Assembly: GCF_900299535.1 (NCBI RefSeq)
Contig: NZ_OMKE01000006.1
Span: 62,001 to 126,000, forward strand
Reading direction: 5' to 3'
Length of the DNA stretch: 64,000 nucleotides
Source of the DNA: Aquimarina aquimarini
GTDB taxonomy: Bacteria > Bacteroidota > Bacteroidia > Flavobacteriales > Flavobacteriaceae
Shown here: positions 61,375 to 64,000 of the stretch, piece after piece
Layout: the number at the start of each line of letters is the position of its first letter
Numbering within the stretch: position 1 is the first letter of the stretch
The notes under the pieces: generated by a model
Databases searched by the model: none
What the model saw: only the letters and a program-made list of their open reading frames with translations
What the model was told of the DNA's origin: nothing
Program-made: the position numbers and the translations under genes

Positions 61375-63000
61375 ATGAAAATTGACTATCCTGTATTGCC
61401 TTCTTATGGCGATAACCCCACCGAAGAAGAAAAAGAACGCACTATAGCTAGCCATTACGGGCATCAAAATCGTGCAGGTTTCTTTCCTGTTGGTATGCAC
61501 AATACGTGGCATGGTGGCATCCATATAGAAGATTTTGGAACAAATGTTAGTGCTATTTCAGACGGTAGAATTATAGCCTATCGCATACCCGAAAAGTATC
61601 TACATGAAAAAGATAATAAAGATATTAAATACTCCAACGGGTTTATACTCATACAACATCATTATAAAACCCCAAAAGGGGTATCACTACGATTTTACAG
61701 CCTGTATATGCACCTGCAACCCAAAGCAGAAATGATAAAAAACAAAGGGAAAAGCATACCAGATCTCTATGCAAAATATACGACAAAAGTAAAAACAAAT
61801 ACGATTGCAAAAGGTACAAATGCAAGACGGTACACTCCTAAAGTAAAAGATAAATACTTATCTGATGGTCGTACCGAAGAATATAAATTTATACCCCGCG
61901 GAGGTGTGCTTACCGAAGAAAAAGACGTTCCCGAAGATCATTGGACTAAGACCGCAAAAGGGTATAAGGGGGTCTATAAAGTATGCACCTATGAAGGAAC
62001 AAAATATTGCGTTAATAAAAATTATCTACAGCATAAAGGTGATACTAACTGGATAGTAAAACACACCGCAAACGAAAAAGACAAGTTTGCAGATAGCCCC
62101 AAAGGAACAATGCTTTATAATACTATCAATGGCACATATATAGGTATGGAATGTGCAAAAACAGCACTTGAAGTTGAAAAAACCAAAGATAAAAACTGGT
62201 ATAAAATCAAAGGCAGAACACAGTATGTTATGGTTGTCAATTGTGAACCTCTTACTAAACAGATCAAAGACGATGTAGTATTTAATGAGGTACAGAATGT
62301 AGATATACCCATTACAGCAGGGCAGATTATTGGTGTTCCTAGTCGTTATGAATCTAATGCCTCAAAAGGATATACCACCGTGCATATAGAAGTCTTTACA
62401 GATGATAGTGGCATACACGAGTTTATCAATAATATACAGGACAATGACCGCACATCGTATGAAGTTGCCAAGGAGCAATTATTACAGGTGGGCAAACCTT
62501 GCAATTTTTTAAAAGCCGATACCAAAGTAAAAATCTATCAGATTAAAGACGACTATACCCAAATCGGGTTTGAAGATGTTTTTTGTGAAGCTGTAAATGG
62601 TACAGACATAGGGCATGAAGGCAGTATAAAAGTATATGTAAAAGGGCGTAAAACTACCAAAACCACTTACTCAATTAAAGATGGGAAATTTGAAGAAATA
62701 AACGCTAAAATGAATAACATATTACCCAATAAAGACGTATTGCTGTATTGGGTTGGCAAGCCCTCTAGTACCGTACGAAAAGTTGGTTACGGCACAGCGC
62801 AATCAGGCAAAAAATACTGGGTAAAAACCAGTGAAGTCATAGGCGAAGTAGGCAATTGGGTAACATTATCACAAGATATAAGCGTTGTGTATGAACAGCA
62901 ACCCACAGCAGACACCGCCGATAGTAAAGCTAAAAAACCGCAAAGATTAGAAAAAAAGCCACTACAAAAGATAGTGCCAATACAGAATGGTGGCTTATAA
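61375..63000 (+). CDS. T6SS cell-wall effector, first frame: M23-like peptidase domain
   Basis: A 541-residue first frame. The N-terminal 130 residues are M23/LytM-like: GMHNTWHGGIHIEDFGTNVS (H46; the Asp of H-x3-D is His, H50), SLYMHLQ near 115, and VHIEVF (about 340), the HxHxE-like last ligand. So metal binding is plausible but the Asp to His change should be kept in mind. The middle looks like SH3-type repeats (KGTNARRYTPKV, WIVKHTANEKDKFADSPKGT). The frame then ends with PLQKIVPIQNGGL, a tail out of keeping with the rest. The sequence goes on without a break in the -1 frame from the A_AAA_AAG heptamer at 62952-62958. The PAAR gene precedes it by 12 bases. Confidence 0.85.
   Translation: MKIDYPVLPSYGDNPTEEEKERTIASHYGHQNRAGFFPVGMHNTWHGGIHIEDFGTNVSAISDGRIIAYRIPEKYLHEKDNKDIKYSNGFILIQHHYKTPKGVSLRFYSLYMHLQPKAEMIKNKGKSIPDLYAKYTTKVKTNTIAKGTNARRYTPKVKDKYLSDGRTEEYKFIPRGGVLTEEKDVPEDHWTKTAKGYKGVYKVCTYEGTKYCVNKNYLQHKGDTNWIVKHTANEKDKFADSPKGTMLYNTINGTYIGMECAKTALEVEKTKDKNWYKIKGRTQYVMVVNCEPLTKQIKDDVVFNEVQNVDIPITAGQIIGVPSRYESNASKGYTTVHIEVFTDDSGIHEFINNIQDNDRTSYEVAKEQLLQVGKPCNFLKADTKVKIYQIKDDYTQIGFEDVFCEAVNGTDIGHEGSIKVYVKGRKTTKTTYSIKDGKFEEINAKMNNILPNKDVLLYWVGKPSSTVRKVGYGTAQSGKKYWVKTSEVIGEVGNWVTLSQDISVVYEQQPTADTADSKAKKPQRLEKKPLQKIVPIQNGGL
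62952..62958 (+). other. candidate -1 frameshift site A_AAA_AAG
   Basis: The seven bases lie in the right phase (codons GAA AAA AAG in the first frame) for a -1 shift to AAA AAA GCC, the frame that stays open to the window end. An in-frame stop at 62931-62933 in the second frame and one at 62998-63000 in the first limit the switch to this short stretch. A stem AAGCCAC/GTGGCTT (62956-62962, 62990-62996) follows. A lost A in a run of eight would look the same. Confidence 0.55.
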
Positions 63001-64000
63001 AAACCAAAGACAATGAGCAAGGGTGGGTTAAAAAAAGTGATCTAACCAAAAAGAACCCTTACCATTGGGCAGATTATGGTTGGGAGATATTAGAAGATAC
63101 AGGCAACCAGTATTTTTATATGTTTGGCGAATATGTAGAAAAAAGCGAACCCCATGATTTTATCAAAAAAATATGGGAGTTAGCCGATAGCGATGGCGAT
63201 AAAGAACTCTCTAATTATGAGCTGCAACAGGCTGTAAGTACCAAAGATACCATAGACATACTAAGCAAACTGATCTGTAAACATCAAAGCGAATGGAACA
63301 CTTGGGCTAATATCAGTGATTTTGAACAAGAACTAATAGAGGTGCATAAAAAAGGGATTAATGAAGCCAAAGGCACAGATGATAAGGGTAATGACCTAAA
63401 ACAAAAGTTGGAACAGCAACGAGATGCTAAGATCGAAATGTTTAAAGATAAAATAAAGCATCTTTGTTTTTGGCAAGACATAAAAAATGGCGAAATTGTA
63501 CCAATGCAACAGCGCAGGCAAGCCTATATAGATAGTAAATACAACCCAGCACACAGGATATTCCCTAAAGGAACAAGTGCAAAAGAAATACTACTAGGTA
63601 AAGAGTTTGACGAACTAGAGAAAGATCGAGATAAAAGGCAGTTTCCTAGCGATAGTAATAATATTTATCACCTACACCCAATCGCTTTCGTAGAGCATAT
63701 GAAAATGATTACGGGAGGTAGAGCGCCGTGGATGGAATTTGCTTTACAAGAAGCGAAAACAGCTAAATTTATTAAAGAAACGCTAAGTCCAACATCCGAA
63801 ATGGCTAACAAATATCATACTTATGTAGGTAAGCCTAAAGCAACAGGTTCAACAGCATGGTGTTCGTCTTTTGTAAATTGGTGTTTAAATGAATCTGGAC
63901 AAAAAAATGCTAAATCTGCTGGTTCACAAAGTATCTTATGGAATGAAGGAAAGTTGTTTAAACGCATCGAGGAACCTGTTTATGGTTGTATAGTACTACT
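62959..64000 (+). CDS. T6SS cell-wall effector, second frame: EF-hand and CHAP/TIGR02594-like domain (3' end outside window)
   Basis: From the heptamer to the window edge about 347 codons are open in the -1 frame with no stop and no clear own start. It opens ATTKDSANTEWWLIKTKDNE, which carries on the SH3-like pattern of the first frame. Then an EF-hand loop DSDGDKELSNYE (63186-63221) with ligands at all usual positions, a helical segment with HLHPIAFVEHMK, and near the end GSTAWCSSFVNWCLNESG (catalytic Cys at 63861-63863), the start of a CHAP/TIGR02594-type cell-wall hydrolase. So the full product would join two peptidoglycan-cutting domains. The immunity gene is expected downstream, outside the window. 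Confidence 0.8.

Noticed and set aside
62787-63020. Minus-strand frame across the effector frameshift region
   Set aside because: Antisense shadow; it does not explain the break in the effector.

Overview
The window is a piece of a Bacteroidota chromosome, most likely a marine member of the Flavobacteriaceae (an Aquimarina-like genus is my guess; the family is a firmer call than the genus). The reasons are the AT-rich DNA, promoters of the TTG-N19-TAnnTTTG type in place of the E. coli consensus, absence of Shine-Dalgarno sites before most genes, many SpII lipoproteins, TonB-dependent barrels with a carboxypeptidase-like N-terminal domain, and families largely typical of this phylum (DUF4374, DUF5686, DUF5916, GT117/DUF2723).

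Layout. 1-7.3 kb: a partial lipoprotein, a creatininase-like lipoprotein with a CAA-repeat leader, then a minus-strand iron-uptake type operon (ECF sigma, anti-sigma, TonB receptor, DUF4374 lipoprotein). 7.5-8.2 kb: a very strong nested hairpin and the remnant of an acyl-adenylating enzyme. 8.5-12.1 kb: an unfamiliar pair, a 692-residue protein ending in a PA-IL (LecA)-like lectin domain and a lipoprotein with one CxxCH haem site. 12.4-28 kb: tRNA-Gln, a GT117 membrane protein, polysaccharide deacetylase, a cysteine-less thioredoxin-like protein, metallophosphoesterase, polA, a tandem pair of collagen-like lipoproteins, a serine hydrolase and a DUF5916 outer-membrane protein. 28-41 kb: core translation genes (rplM-rpsI, rpsB, tsf, pyrH-frr, asnS) with a DUF5686 barrel and an MMPL/RND transporter between them. 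41-49.5 kb: a secreted metzincin-like protease, a catalase-ankyrin unit, and a LytS/LytTR two-component pair downstream of a TonB-family barrel.

50-60 kb holds the most coherent accessory system: an XRE/S24-like regulator, divergent from a YbjN/Tir-chaperone-like protein, a PspA/IM30 protein, a YqiJ-like OB-fold membrane protein, a YqiK-type flotillin and a 1654-residue AAA+ protein. A repeated TGCTAA/TTTAGTA motif in the divergent promoter region looks like the regulator's operator. This reads as a membrane-stress or membrane-remodelling operon.

60.3-64 kb is a type VI secretion cargo region: a small XRE regulator, a PAAR spike protein and a large cell-wall-degrading effector (M23 peptidase, EF-hand, CHAP/TIGR02594-type cysteine hydrolase). 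The effector is split over two frames, and the join falls exactly on an A_AAA_AAG heptamer, the dnaX-type -1 frameshift signal. It may be programmed frameshifting or a homopolymer deletion.

Two long intergenic regions, upstream of asnS and of the metalloprotease gene, share one architecture: an AGGGG-A/T-CCCCT palindrome, then a CGTATTCRGAT element, then the gene about 230-250 bases further on. I know no name for it.
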